Shown in pieces: positions 26,116 to 34,454 of a stretch of DNA of 64,000 nucleotides (positions are counted from its first letter, which is position 1; each line of letters opens with the position of its first letter). The DNA is from Xanthomonas melonis (GTDB taxonomy: Bacteria > Pseudomonadota > Gammaproteobacteria > Xanthomonadales > Xanthomonadaceae): the NCBI RefSeq assembly GCF_020783655.1, contig NZ_JAJGQH010000022.1, forward strand, positions 1 through 64,000, in the 5' to 3' direction. The translations under genes and the position numbers were made by a program. The notes beneath the pieces are model-generated. The model saw nothing but the letters and a program-made list of their open reading frames with translations. It was not told the origin of the DNA and made no database searches.

Positions 26116-27560
26116 ACCGCCTGCGCCCGGTTGTCCTGAGCGCTGTCATCGCCGGCCTTGCCGCCTGCAGCACGGTCGGTCCGGACTACGCCGTGCCCGA
26201 CCACGCCGCCGCCAGGCGCCCGGCCGCCAATGCCGGCTTCGTGGACACCGGCAACGACCGGGTGCAGCCCGGTGCACCGCTGCCGGCACGCTGGTGGGCG
26301 CTGTACCAGGATCCGTTGCTGGATGGCCTGATCGAACAGGCGCTGCGCGACAACAGCGACCTGAAGGTGGCCGGCGCCAACCTGCGGCGCGCGGCGGCGG
26401 TGTACGAACAGGCGCTGGACGCCGGCGGCGTCGAGTACACGGCCGATGCCGGGGCCAGCCGCGCGCAGCTTTCCGCCCAGGCGTTCCTGCAACGGGAGCA
26501 GCTGCCCGTGCTCGACCTCGCCGATGGCAAGTTCGGGGTGTCGTACCAGCTCGACCTGTTCGGCAAGCTGCAGCGCGGCGCCGAAGCCGCGCATGCAGAC
26601 ACCGAGGCGGCACAGGCGGCGATCGACCTGGCGCGCGTCAACGTGGCTGCGCAGGTCGCCGCCAGCTATGTGGAGATCTGCAACGCCAACCATGAACTGG
26701 GGGTGGCCGAGCATGCGCTGCAGGTGCAGCAGCGCAGCCGCACGGTGGCCCAACGCATGATCGCCGCCGGCCGCGCAACGCCGCCGGATCTGGCGCGCGC
26801 CACCGCGCAGGTGGCCACGCTGGAAGCGGCGTTGCCGCCATTGCGCGCGCGCCGCCAGGCAGCCGGCTACCAATTGGCGGCACTGCTCGGAAAGACGCCG
26901 GGTGAAGTACCACCTGGAGTGGACCGCTGCGCGCACGCGCCCAGCCCGCAGCAGCCGATTCCCATCGGCGACGGCCGCGCGTTGCTGGCGCGTCGCCCGG
27001 ATGTCCGCCAGGCCGAGCGCCGTCTGGCCGCGGCCACCGCGCGCATCGGCGTGGCGACCGCCGAGCTGTACCCGGAGATCCGCCTGGGTGGCTCGATCGG
27101 GGCCACCGGCCAATTGGCCGACATCGGCGAAGCCGCCACGCGCGCCTGGTCGTTCGGGCCGCTGCTCGCGTGGACGCTGCCCTCCTGCGGCGCGCATGCG
27201 CGCGTGCGCGCCAGCGAAGCCGGTGCCGATGCCGCACTGGCGCAGTTCGATGGCGCGGTACTGCAGGCGTTGCGCGAGGTGCAGACCGCGCTGTCGCGTT
27301 ACGCGCAGGATCTGGATCGCCTGCATCTGCTGCAGCAGGCGCAGCAGCAGGCCGCGCTGGCAGCGGCGCAGAACCGCCAGCTGTATCAGGGTGGGCGGGC
27401 GCCGTATCTGTCCAGCCTGGATGCCGAGCGCAGCCTGGCCGTAGCCGAGATCAGCCTGGCGCAGATCCAGGCGCAGGTCGCGCAGGATCAGGTCCAGCTG
27501 TTCCTGGCCCTGGGCGGGGGGTGGGAGGGCGCCACCATTGCCCCCACCGCTGCACCATGA
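26112..27560 (+). CDS. Outer-membrane efflux lipoprotein (NodT/OprM family)
   Basis: 482 residues from GTG 26112. Lipobox LAAC places the lipidated Cys at 19. The TolC-like repeats are typical: PLPARWWALYQDPLLDGLIE, DNSDLKVAGANLRRA, then LARRPDVRQAERRLAAATAR and VATAELYPEIRLGG. A long frame upstream runs through the HlyD gene and is not used. It forms the outer-membrane channel of the pump. Having the channel gene in the operon makes the system self-sufficient, unlike E. coli aaeXAB, which uses TolC. Confidence 0.92.
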   Translation: MNRLRPVVLSAVIAGLAACSTVGPDYAVPDHAAARRPAANAGFVDTGNDRVQPGAPLPARWWALYQDPLLDGLIEQALRDNSDLKVAGANLRRAAAVYEQALDAGGVEYTADAGASRAQLSAQAFLQREQLPVLDLADGKFGVSYQLDLFGKLQRGAEAAHADTEAAQAAIDLARVNVAAQVAASYVEICNANHELGVAEHALQVQQRSRTVAQRMIAAGRATPPDLARATAQVATLEAALPPLRARRQAAGYQLAALLGKTPGEVPPGVDRCAHAPSPQQPIPIGDGRALLARRPDVRQAERRLAAATARIGVATAELYPEIRLGGSIGATGQLADIGEAATRAWSFGPLLAWTLPSCGAHARVRASEAGADAALAQFDGAVLQALREVQTALSRYAQDLDRLHLLQQAQQQAALAAAQNRQLYQGGRAPYLSSLDAERSLAVAEISLAQIQAQVAQDQVQLFLALGGGWEGATIAPTAAP

Positions 27561-29731
27561 CCGCCTTGTTGCGCGACCGTCAGGCCTGGCTGTTCTCGGT
27601 CAAGACCTTCGCCGCGGCCATCGCGACGTTGTACATCGCACTGGCCGGCAATCTGTCGCGGCCGTACTGGGCCGTGGCCACGGTCTACATCGTGTCGCAA
27701 CCGCTGCTCGGCCCCACCCGCGCCAAAGGCGTGTATCGCGTACTCGGTACCTTGCTGGCCGGCGCGGCGACCCTGGTGATGCTGCCCAACCTGGTGCAGA
27801 CACCGCTGTTGCTGAGCGCGGCCATGGCGCTGTGGCTGTCGGCGTGCCTGTTCCTGGCCCTGCGCGACCGCGGCCCGCGCGGCTATGCGTTCCTGCTGGC
27901 CGGCTACACCGTCGCCTTCATCGGCTTTCCGGCGGTGACGGCACCGGAGGGCATCTTCGACACGGTCGTGGCGCGCAGCGAAGAGATCGTGCTGGGCACG
28001 GCGATGGCGGTGCTGTTCGCGTCGGTGGTGTTTCCCGCCTCGGTGCGTCCGATGCTGGATGCGCGCGTGGGCAGCTGGATGCTCGACGCCGCGCAATGGT
28101 GCCGCCAGGTGCTGCAACGCGGGCCGGCGCAGGCACCGCGTGACCGGCTGGCGGCCAGCCTGATGCAGTTCGACGCGCTGATCGCATTCGTGGACCACGA
28201 CGACCCGCGCCATGCCGAGGTGACCCCACTGCTGGAACAGCTGCGCGCGCGCCTGCTGATGCTGTTGCCGGTGCTGTCCTCCATCACCGACCGGCTGGAC
28301 GCGCTGCAGGCGTCCACGGCTGCCGCCACGCCTGCGCTGACGCAATTGCTGCGCGATCTGGGCACGTGGGTGGAACGGCCCGGACCGGCCGACGAGGCTG
28401 CCGCGCTGGCCGAGCTGCGCGCGCGCATGGCCGCATTCCGCCCGGTGGTGGACGATCGCCTGCAGCATCTGCTGCTTACCAGCCTGCTGTTGCGCCTGGA
28501 GCAGCTGCTCGATCTCTGGCAGGACTGCCGTGCGCTGGAACAGGCGGTCGTGAGCGGCGGCACGCCCCCGGCGCTGCATGCGATCGCTGACATCGGCACC
28601 GCCTCGCCGGAACCGACGCAGCCCGCCACGCAGCGGACGCAGGCGCGCCGGCCGCTGCTGCAGCACATCGGCTGGGCGCGGCGGCGCAGCGGAGCGCGTG
28701 CGAAGCCCGACCCGTCCGCACGGCATGTCGACCTGGGCATGATCGCGTTCGCGGCGGCGAGCGCAGGGGTCGCGTTGCTGGCCTACTGCGTGCTGTGGAT
28801 CGGCATCGGCTGGGAAGGCGGTGGCAGCGGCGCCATGATGGCCGCGGTCACCGCCGCCTTCTTCGCCTCGCACGACGACCCCGCCCCCGGCATGTTGTCG
28901 TTCCTGCTGTGGTCGGTGGTGGCCAGCGCGATCGCCGGCATCTACCTGTTCGGCATCTTCCCCGCGGTCCACGACTTCCCGGTGCTGGTCCTGCTGCTGG
29001 CGGTGGTGCTGCTGCCGTTGGGCGCCTTGCTGCAGCGGCCGGCCACCACCATGATCGCGCTGCCGCTGGTGGTGAACATCCCCATCCTGCTGAACCTGCA
29101 GAACACCTACAGCGCCGACTTCCAGGGCTTCGTCAACGCGGCGGTGGGCACGGTGCTCGGGGTGGTCTTCGCGGTGGTGCTAACGCGCCTGTTTCGCTCG
29201 GTCGGCGCCGAATGGAGCGCCCGCCGTCTGGTACGGCAAACCTGGCGCACGCTGGCCGATGCCGCAGACGGACACGGTACGCAGAACCGCCACCAGTTCG
29301 CCGCGCGCATGCTCGACCTGCTCGCGCCGCGACTGGCCCTGGCGCCGCAGGGCAGCGCACTGGCGGCGCTGGACATGCTCGGCGAAGTGCGCGTGGGCTT
29401 GAACATCCTGCAGCTGCGCGGTGCCCGCCACGGCCTGCCGCACGCGCGCGTGGAAGCGATCGATGCGATCCTGGCCGATGTGGCGGCGCATTACCGGCAG
29501 CAGGCGCTGCACAGACGCGCGCTACCCGGCCCGGTGGCCTTGCGCGAACGGCTGGACAGTGCACTGGCACGCATGGGCACACTGCCGCCCGGGCCGCAAC
29601 ACGATGCGGCGCTGCTGGGTTTGATCGGCCTGCGTCACACCCTGTTTTCGGACGCCATACGTGCCAACGCGCCGCCGCCGCGCATGCCATCGGCCGGGGC
29701 GCGGCGGTCGTCGGATCCGGCGCCTGGGTGA
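27557..29731 (+). CDS. FUSC-family inner-membrane efflux pump (AaeB-like)
   Basis: 724 residues, the usual length of FUSC/AaeB pumps. Two membrane blocks (about 15-175 and 395-550) surround soluble helical domains. The FUSC motif appears early as RPYWAVATVYIVSQPLLGPT then RAKGVYRVLGTLLAGA. Family members export aromatic carboxylic acids, and in E. coli AaeB exports p-hydroxybenzoate. ATG 27557 overlaps the preceding stop. A MarR regulator upstream and the plant-associated setting favour plant phenolic acids as substrates (inference). Confidence 0.9.
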   Translation: MTALLRDRQAWLFSVKTFAAAIATLYIALAGNLSRPYWAVATVYIVSQPLLGPTRAKGVYRVLGTLLAGAATLVMLPNLVQTPLLLSAAMALWLSACLFLALRDRGPRGYAFLLAGYTVAFIGFPAVTAPEGIFDTVVARSEEIVLGTAMAVLFASVVFPASVRPMLDARVGSWMLDAAQWCRQVLQRGPAQAPRDRLAASLMQFDALIAFVDHDDPRHAEVTPLLEQLRARLLMLLPVLSSITDRLDALQASTAAATPALTQLLRDLGTWVERPGPADEAAALAELRARMAAFRPVVDDRLQHLLLTSLLLRLEQLLDLWQDCRALEQAVVSGGTPPALHAIADIGTASPEPTQPATQRTQARRPLLQHIGWARRRSGARAKPDPSARHVDLGMIAFAAASAGVALLAYCVLWIGIGWEGGGSGAMMAAVTAAFFASHDDPAPGMLSFLLWSVVASAIAGIYLFGIFPAVHDFPVLVLLLAVVLLPLGALLQRPATTMIALPLVVNIPILLNLQNTYSADFQGFVNAAVGTVLGVVFAVVLTRLFRSVGAEWSARRLVRQTWRTLADAADGHGTQNRHQFAARMLDLLAPRLALAPQGSALAALDMLGEVRVGLNILQLRGARHGLPHARVEAIDAILADVAAHYRQQALHRRALPGPVALRERLDSALARMGTLPPGPQHDAALLGLIGLRHTLFSDAIRANAPPPRMPSAGARRSSDPAPG

Positions 29732-29848
29732 AACGCCGCCGGCATGCAGGCCGGGATGGCGGCGCATGTCGCGCAGGCAGCTTCCCTCGGCATGGCGGCA
29801 TGGCGTCGAGATCGTGCGCGCGCCGTCGTCACGCCGTACGCTGCGCGC

Positions 29849-30967
29849 TCATTCGGGCGTGCGTGTCACCGCGGTGGTCATCTGCCAGGCCGAGAAGGCG
29901 CCTTCGAAGTCGTCCAGCGTCAACAACCCCATGCAGGCATGTGCGCCCACCGGCAGCGGCTGCCCGGCGGCAAGTTTGCGGATCAGCAGGATGGCGGCGA
30001 AGCACGGGATCTCCGGGCCATGCAACATCGGCGCGGTGAGGTCCCAGTCAAGCTGCAGCGGCAGCCCCTGCTGTCCGACGCCGCGCAAGCGCACGCGCAT
30101 GCCACCCAGCTCGGTGCCGAAGCGATCGAAGCAGCGTCCGGCGCGGGCAAGCGCTGCGGCCAGCCGCTCCATCGGCAAGGGCATGCCGTGCTGCCGCAGC
30201 CAGGCGATGGCAGCCAGGCAACGCTGCAGGAATGCCACTTCCAGCGCGGCACGGAATTGCACGGTGCGCACGCCGGGATAGCGCTGCGGCAGCAGATCGT
30301 GGTCGGGCACATCGCAGGGCGCGGCCAGCCGCCCGGCCAGGTGCGCAAAGCGCACCCGCTCCGGTTGCGCCCAGCCCACCACCTGTTGCCAACGGCCATC
30401 GTGCCACCACGAGAACGGCATGCCGCAGTACGACAGCACCGCGCGCACGGTGGCCAGCCCCAGCGGCGTCGCCTGCGCAGGCGCGATCACCATGCGAATC
30501 TCGTGCAGGGCCGAAAACTGCGGCAGCAAGGCATCGACCACTGCGCTGGAGAGCGCGGGCAGGGTACTGGCGCCACTGATGGCGACCCGTTGCGCCTGAC
30601 GCGCGGGCGCATCCAGCGCCGCGGCAAAATCACGCACGAAGGCGCGGCCATCGGCCAGATCGATGTAATGCATGCCGGCCTGCAGGCAGCGACGTGCCAC
30701 CGCATAGGCCTGTCCCTGGAATGGTCCGGCCGTGTGCACCAGCGCATCGGCGCCGGTGGCCGCCAGCCGCGTCATGAAATCCCCGGCATCGATATCCAGC
30801 CGGCACGTCGAAATACGTCCGGGTGCGGCATCGGGCCAGTGCACGGCAACCTCCCCCGGATGCCGGCCAGCGGCGATCACATGGATCGTCGGCGTGGCCG
30901 CCAACGCCCGCACGATACGCGCGCCGAAATGCCCGAACCCTCCCAACACCACCACCCGGTACGTCAT
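29849..30967 (-). CDS. Saccharopine dehydrogenase-like NAD(P)-binding protein
   Basis: 372 residues. The Rossmann glycine motif VVVLGGFGHFGARIVRAL is at the very N-terminus. AALVHTAGPFQGQAYAV-type features (here DALVHTAGPFQGQAYAVARR then GMHYIDLADGRAFV) match the saccharopine dehydrogenase NADP-binding family. Substrate is unknown; the enzyme is not a true lysine-pathway saccharopine dehydrogenase, because the C-terminal domain is different. It converges on the FUSC gene with 117 bases between, and lies downstream of the 31045-31848 gene on the same strand (gap 77). Confidence 0.75.
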   Translation of the reverse strand: MTYRVVVLGGFGHFGARIVRALAATPTIHVIAAGRHPGEVAVHWPDAAPGRISTCRLDIDAGDFMTRLAATGADALVHTAGPFQGQAYAVARRCLQAGMHYIDLADGRAFVRDFAAALDAPARQAQRVAISGASTLPALSSAVVDALLPQFSALHEIRMVIAPAQATPLGLATVRAVLSYCGMPFSWWHDGRWQQVVGWAQPERVRFAHLAGRLAAPCDVPDHDLLPQRYPGVRTVQFRAALEVAFLQRCLAAIAWLRQHGMPLPMERLAAALARAGRCFDRFGTELGGMRVRLRGVGQQGLPLQLDWDLTAPMLHGPEIPCFAAILLIRKLAAGQPLPVGAHACMGLLTLDDFEGAFSAWQMTTAVTRTPE

Positions 30968-31044
30968 GCCTGCTCACCGTCTGCCTGCCGCACAGTATCG
31001 GCGAGCGCGGCGGCATCAGCGCCCTGCCATGATGAAACCGGTCA

Positions 31045-31848
31045 CTACGACTGGCCGGCGACCCGCGTGGCCAGGCCGCTCTTCAATGCATCACGCAGCA
31101 CCTGCAGCGCCTGGCGTGTTGCCCGTGTGGAAGCGGCGGCTTGCCTGGCGGCCAGGCGGGCCTGGCGGTCGGCCAGGGTGCGTTGCTGTCGCGCCAATCC
31201 CTGCAGTGCGGCCGGCGCCATGGCTGCTTGTTCGTCCGCAGCGACCGGCGCGGGCAACGTGCCGGTCGAGGCGTGCAAAAGGCGCGGCCGCGCCTGCGCA
31301 GACAGCTGTGCGGCCAAGGCGGCCTGTTGCTCGCTCAGCGCCTGCCGACGTGCGTCCAGTGCGGCCTGCGCCTGGTCCAGTTGGCGGACGGGCGCGTGCG
31401 CAGCCGCCATGCGATACAACAGCGTGGGATTGCGTACCAGATAGTCCACCCCATCGGCGCGGAACCACAATAGTCGCTCCCCGTGCCGCTGATAGCTGCG
31501 CGCGGTCTGCAGGTCGTCGAGCGAGCCATGCATCGTCTGGCGGTCGCCGTAGACCAGCACATAGGCATCGCCCTGGGCTGCAGCAGAGGCGTCGGCGCCG
31601 GAGGCAGCGGCCACACCGCAATGGCGACGTGGCGCGGTCGATGCACCAGCCAGATCGAACACGCCCGGCGCCGACGGCGTTGCAGGCGCGATCGGTGAAG
31701 CAGCCGTTGTCGGCGGCAACGGCGCCAGCGGCGGCACCGTAGCCGCCCAAGCGCAGGCAGCGAGGCTCGAGAGTGGAATAGCGACGGCAGCAAGCGCCAG
31801 CAACAGCGGCTGACGCGGGCATGACAACGACGACGTGGTCTGGATCAT
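31045..31848 (-). CDS. Periplasmic coiled-coil protein downstream of the M56/BlaI pair
   Basis: 267 residues from ATG 31848, with GGAG about 6 bases upstream. An N-terminal signal-like helix (about 15-38) is followed by a Pro/Ala/Thr-rich linker. A middle domain contains DAYVLVYGDRQTMHGSLDDL then WFRADGVDYLVRNPTLLYRM, and the C-terminal half (about 170-260) is a coiled coil. The middle domain resembles sequences found beside BlaR1-type M56 genes, where the protein is asked whether it can be linked to its neighbours; I cannot name the family. It lies on the same strand as the M56 gene but 367 bases downstream. Confidence 0.7.
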   Translation of the reverse strand: MIQTTSSLSCPRQPLLLALAAVAIPLSSLAACAWAATVPPLAPLPPTTAASPIAPATPSAPGVFDLAGASTAPRRHCGVAAASGADASAAAQGDAYVLVYGDRQTMHGSLDDLQTARSYQRHGERLLWFRADGVDYLVRNPTLLYRMAAAHAPVRQLDQAQAALDARRQALSEQQAALAAQLSAQARPRLLHASTGTLPAPVAADEQAAMAPAALQGLARQQRTLADRQARLAARQAAASTRATRQALQVLRDALKSGLATRVAGQS

Positions 31849-32215
31849 CGGAGATCTCCACAAAGAGGCACAGGACGGTGGTTGCCGCCTGCGCAGGACG
31901 TGCAGGCGGAGGGAAACAGCAGTCACACGGCCACGGCGTTGCCGACGCCGCTGGCGTCGTCTGTCCGCGAACACAAGGAGTTTGGGTGGGCCGCGCTGCC
32001 ATGCCAGCGGCTGTCCGCGAGCGGACACACTCGCGCGGGATCAGCTGCGCGGCGAGCGGCGGCGTCTATCCAGCCGGCCGGCCGTGCACGGCCAGACCTG
32101 ACTGCATGACGTCCAGCCCGCGATGCCGGCCTGCTGGACGCAGTGGGTGGCTACCGACACCAGCGGCGCTGCCTGGGCTTGGACGCAGCGCAGCCGGCGC
32201 GCCGGAGGCAGCCGT
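31849..32215. other. 367-bp gap between the M56 gene and the coiled-coil gene
   Basis: No supported ORF. It holds a GC-rich self-complementary stretch around 32076-32098 and should contain a promoter for the coiled-coil gene if that gene is not read through from blaI. No T-tract terminator was found. Confidence 0.35.
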
Positions 32216-33904
32216 CTAGTCGTTCTGCATGTCGGCGGCGTCCTGTTGCTCCTGCGCCGCCTCGTGCCGCGCGCGCGCTGCCTCGATGCGTGCCTGCCGT
32301 GCCTCCTGCCGCGCCGCCTCTTTGTCGAGTTCGGCCTGGTGCCGGGTCAGTTCGGCGGCCTGGCGTACTGCTGCGGCATACGCGTATTGCGCCGCGCGCT
32401 GCTGCTGCGCCGCCTCGCGAACCTGTTGCTCGGCGTTACGCGTCTGCTGTTGCGCGTCCTGCCTGGCCTGCGCCAGTTCGGGACCGAGCGCGGCGAGTTG
32501 TTCGCGTGCTTCCTGCAGCGCGTCCTGCGCCTCCTGCATGCGGTCCTGCTGCAGCTCGACATCACGGTTGCTGGCGTCGAACGCCTCGTGCAACGCGGCG
32601 CGCGCCTGCGGCATGGCAGAGGCGAGCGCCTCGCGCGTGACCCGCTCCACATAGGCATCCCAGTCCGCAGGCAAGAGGTCTGCAGCGTCGCCATGGAGTG
32701 GCGCCGTATCGAGCACCGTGGCGACGATGCCCTGCGTCGCCGGAGCCGGCGCGGCCGCCGGCATGGCCGGCTGCGCCGGTGCAGGCACCACGCGCATCGG
32801 ATCGGCCATGGCCGCATCAGCCTGCACGCGTGCCGGCAGTGCCGGCGCACTCACCACGGTCGGCCGCAGGCTGGGAGGCGACGACGGCACCGGCATGGCG
32901 ACCAGGCGCAACGGCAGCACACCGCAGACCGCCACCAGTGCCAGGATCATGGCCGCGCCCAGCTGCGGAAACGTGCCGGTGTCCTGCAACATCGACAACC
33001 GCCGCTTGAGGCTGAGGAACGAGGGCGAGGCGCTTGCCACGCCGCCATGCGGGCGCTTGGCCACACCCAGTTGCAGCAGCAGCCGCCCGTAGTCATGACG
33101 ACAGTGCCGGTGTCCGGCGACCACCGCCGCATCGCAGGCCGCTTCGCGGGCAATGGCGTACTCGCGCGCGGCCAGATGCACCAGCGGATGGAAGAAGAAC
33201 AGGTGCTGGGCCAGCGCCGGCAACAATCCCCACCACAGATCGCGGCGCCGCAGGTGGATCAGCTCGTGGGTCAGCGCCATGTCCAGATCGTCGTCGGCCA
33301 TGTGCGGCAAGCGCGCGGCAGGCAACAACAGCACCGGCCGCCACGGGCCGATCAACTGCGGCGAATCGATCTGCGACGAGACGCGTAACGCAGGCGCGCG
33401 GGCCAGGCCATGCGCTTCGGACGCCAGTTGCAGGGCCTGCACCAGGCCGCGATCGGTGCAGGGCTGCGCCGAACGCGCCAGGGCACGGCTGCGTAGATAC
33501 GCGCGCACCGTGCCGGTCGCCAGCAACACCACACCCGCCGCCCATAGCGCCAGCAGGGCCGCAGACCAGGTGGGCCAGGAGGAGACCTGCATGGCCTGCG
33601 CATTGGCGCCGGCATGCGCCGCCGTGGCCGCCGCAGCGGTGGCGGTCGCCATCGGCGCCAGACTGTCGGTCGAGCCAAGCGCCGAAGTCACCGCGTGCGC
33701 CGGCAGTACCGGCAGCTGCACCGGGTTGCGCCACACCAGGCCGACCACCGCCTGCACGCCCACCAGCCACCATAGCCACGCCTGGGTAGCGGCAGGCAAC
33801 CGCCGCACGCCCCGGCACAGGCCCCACACCGCCAGCACCAGGACGGCGGTCTGCAGACTGGTGGCGCCGAGCGTCCATAACACCGCTTCGATCGAGGGGA
33901 ACAT
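32216..33904 (-). CDS. M56 family (BlaR1-like) membrane metallopeptidase with coiled-coil tail
   Basis: 562 residues. Membrane helices at about 13-30, 42-58 and 112-133 precede a zinc peptidase domain with HELIH (213-217) and the distal ligand Glu254 in REAACD. A further helix is at about 323-345. Family members sense a signal and cleave the BlaI-type repressor. Instead of a penicillin-binding sensor domain, the C-terminal part (about 430-562) is a long Glu/Gln/Arg/Ala coiled coil, so the signal sensed is not necessarily a beta-lactam. AAGGAGG precedes the ATG, which lies 3 bases after the blaI-like gene. Confidence 0.88.
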   Translation of the reverse strand: MFPSIEAVLWTLGATSLQTAVLVLAVWGLCRGVRRLPAATQAWLWWLVGVQAVVGLVWRNPVQLPVLPAHAVTSALGSTDSLAPMATATAAAATAAHAGANAQAMQVSSWPTWSAALLALWAAGVVLLATGTVRAYLRSRALARSAQPCTDRGLVQALQLASEAHGLARAPALRVSSQIDSPQLIGPWRPVLLLPAARLPHMADDDLDMALTHELIHLRRRDLWWGLLPALAQHLFFFHPLVHLAAREYAIAREAACDAAVVAGHRHCRHDYGRLLLQLGVAKRPHGGVASASPSFLSLKRRLSMLQDTGTFPQLGAAMILALVAVCGVLPLRLVAMPVPSSPPSLRPTVVSAPALPARVQADAAMADPMRVVPAPAQPAMPAAAPAPATQGIVATVLDTAPLHGDAADLLPADWDAYVERVTREALASAMPQARAALHEAFDASNRDVELQQDRMQEAQDALQEAREQLAALGPELAQARQDAQQQTRNAEQQVREAAQQQRAAQYAYAAAVRQAAELTRHQAELDKEAARQEARQARIEAARARHEAAQEQQDAADMQND

Positions 33905-33907
33905 GGC

Positions 33908-34294
33908 TCAATCCTCCTTGCGCTGCGACTGCAGCTTGGCAACCAACGCTTCCAGTTCGGCCAGCTCGGTATCGCTGACCTCGGCACGTTGCGACATCCA
34001 GGCCACGAACGGCGACACCGAGCCCTGCAGGGTCTTCTCCACGAACTGCCCCACTGCCGAGCGCACCACATCGTCCTGACCGGTCGTGGCGCTGTAGCGG
34101 TACATCCCCGCGACCTGCTTGCGTCGCAGGAACCCCTTGGTGCGCAGGCGCTCCATCATGGTCAGCACGGTCGAGCGCGCCAATCCGCGCGCCTCGCCGA
34201 ACACCGCGGCCACCTCGCCGACGCTGGCGGTGCCGTGTTCTTCGATGTATTGCAGCAGGGCCAGCTCCTGGTCCCCGATCGTCTTGCCGCGCAT
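33908..34294 (-). CDS. BlaI/MecI/CopY-family transcriptional repressor
   Basis: 128 residues from ATG 34294; GGAGG about 5 bases upstream decides this start over ATG 34306 and longer frames. The winged helix is visible in LALLQYIEEHGTASVGEVAA, then LARSTVLTMMERLRTKGFLR, the typical BlaI recognition region. The C-terminal dimerisation helix ends in LEALVAKLQSQRKED. It is cotranscribed with the M56 gene (3-base gap). Twin dyads upstream (34306-34350) are its likely operators, giving autoregulation. Confidence 0.92.
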   Translation of the reverse strand: MRGKTIGDQELALLQYIEEHGTASVGEVAAVFGEARGLARSTVLTMMERLRTKGFLRRKQVAGMYRYSATTGQDDVVRSAVGQFVEKTLQGSVSPFVAWMSQRAEVSDTELAELEALVAKLQSQRKED

Positions 34295-34305
34295 ATCGAC
34301 CTCCA

Positions 34306-34350
34306 TGACTACAGTTGTCGCTAACGTAGGCGTGACGACAGCTGTAGTCA
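34306..34350. promoter_or_regulatory. Twin BlaI-type operator dyads
   Basis: Left arm TGACTACAGTTGTCG (34306-34320) and right arm CGACAGCTGTAGTCA (34336-34350) are inverted repeats matching at 14 of 15 bases. Each arm also contains its own near-dyad of the BlaI/MecI type (TACA-N2-TGTA): TACAGTTGTC at 34310 and GACAGCTGTA at 34337, 27 bp apart. The sites sit just upstream of the repressor gene, so autorepression is the natural reading. Confidence 0.8.
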
Positions 34351-34454
34351 ATAGGTCGGATGGCAGGGGGGGGCGTCCCCTAGGGTCCGATACGCCAGGG
34401 GGTTCGACGTCACTCAAGACGCAGGTTGCACCCAGCTGCCGCACCGCGCGACAG

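Noticed and set aside
27488-28972. About 494-codon frame opposite the FUSC pump
   Set aside because: Composition is Arg/Gln/His-rich without structure and mirrors the membrane protein's codon bias.
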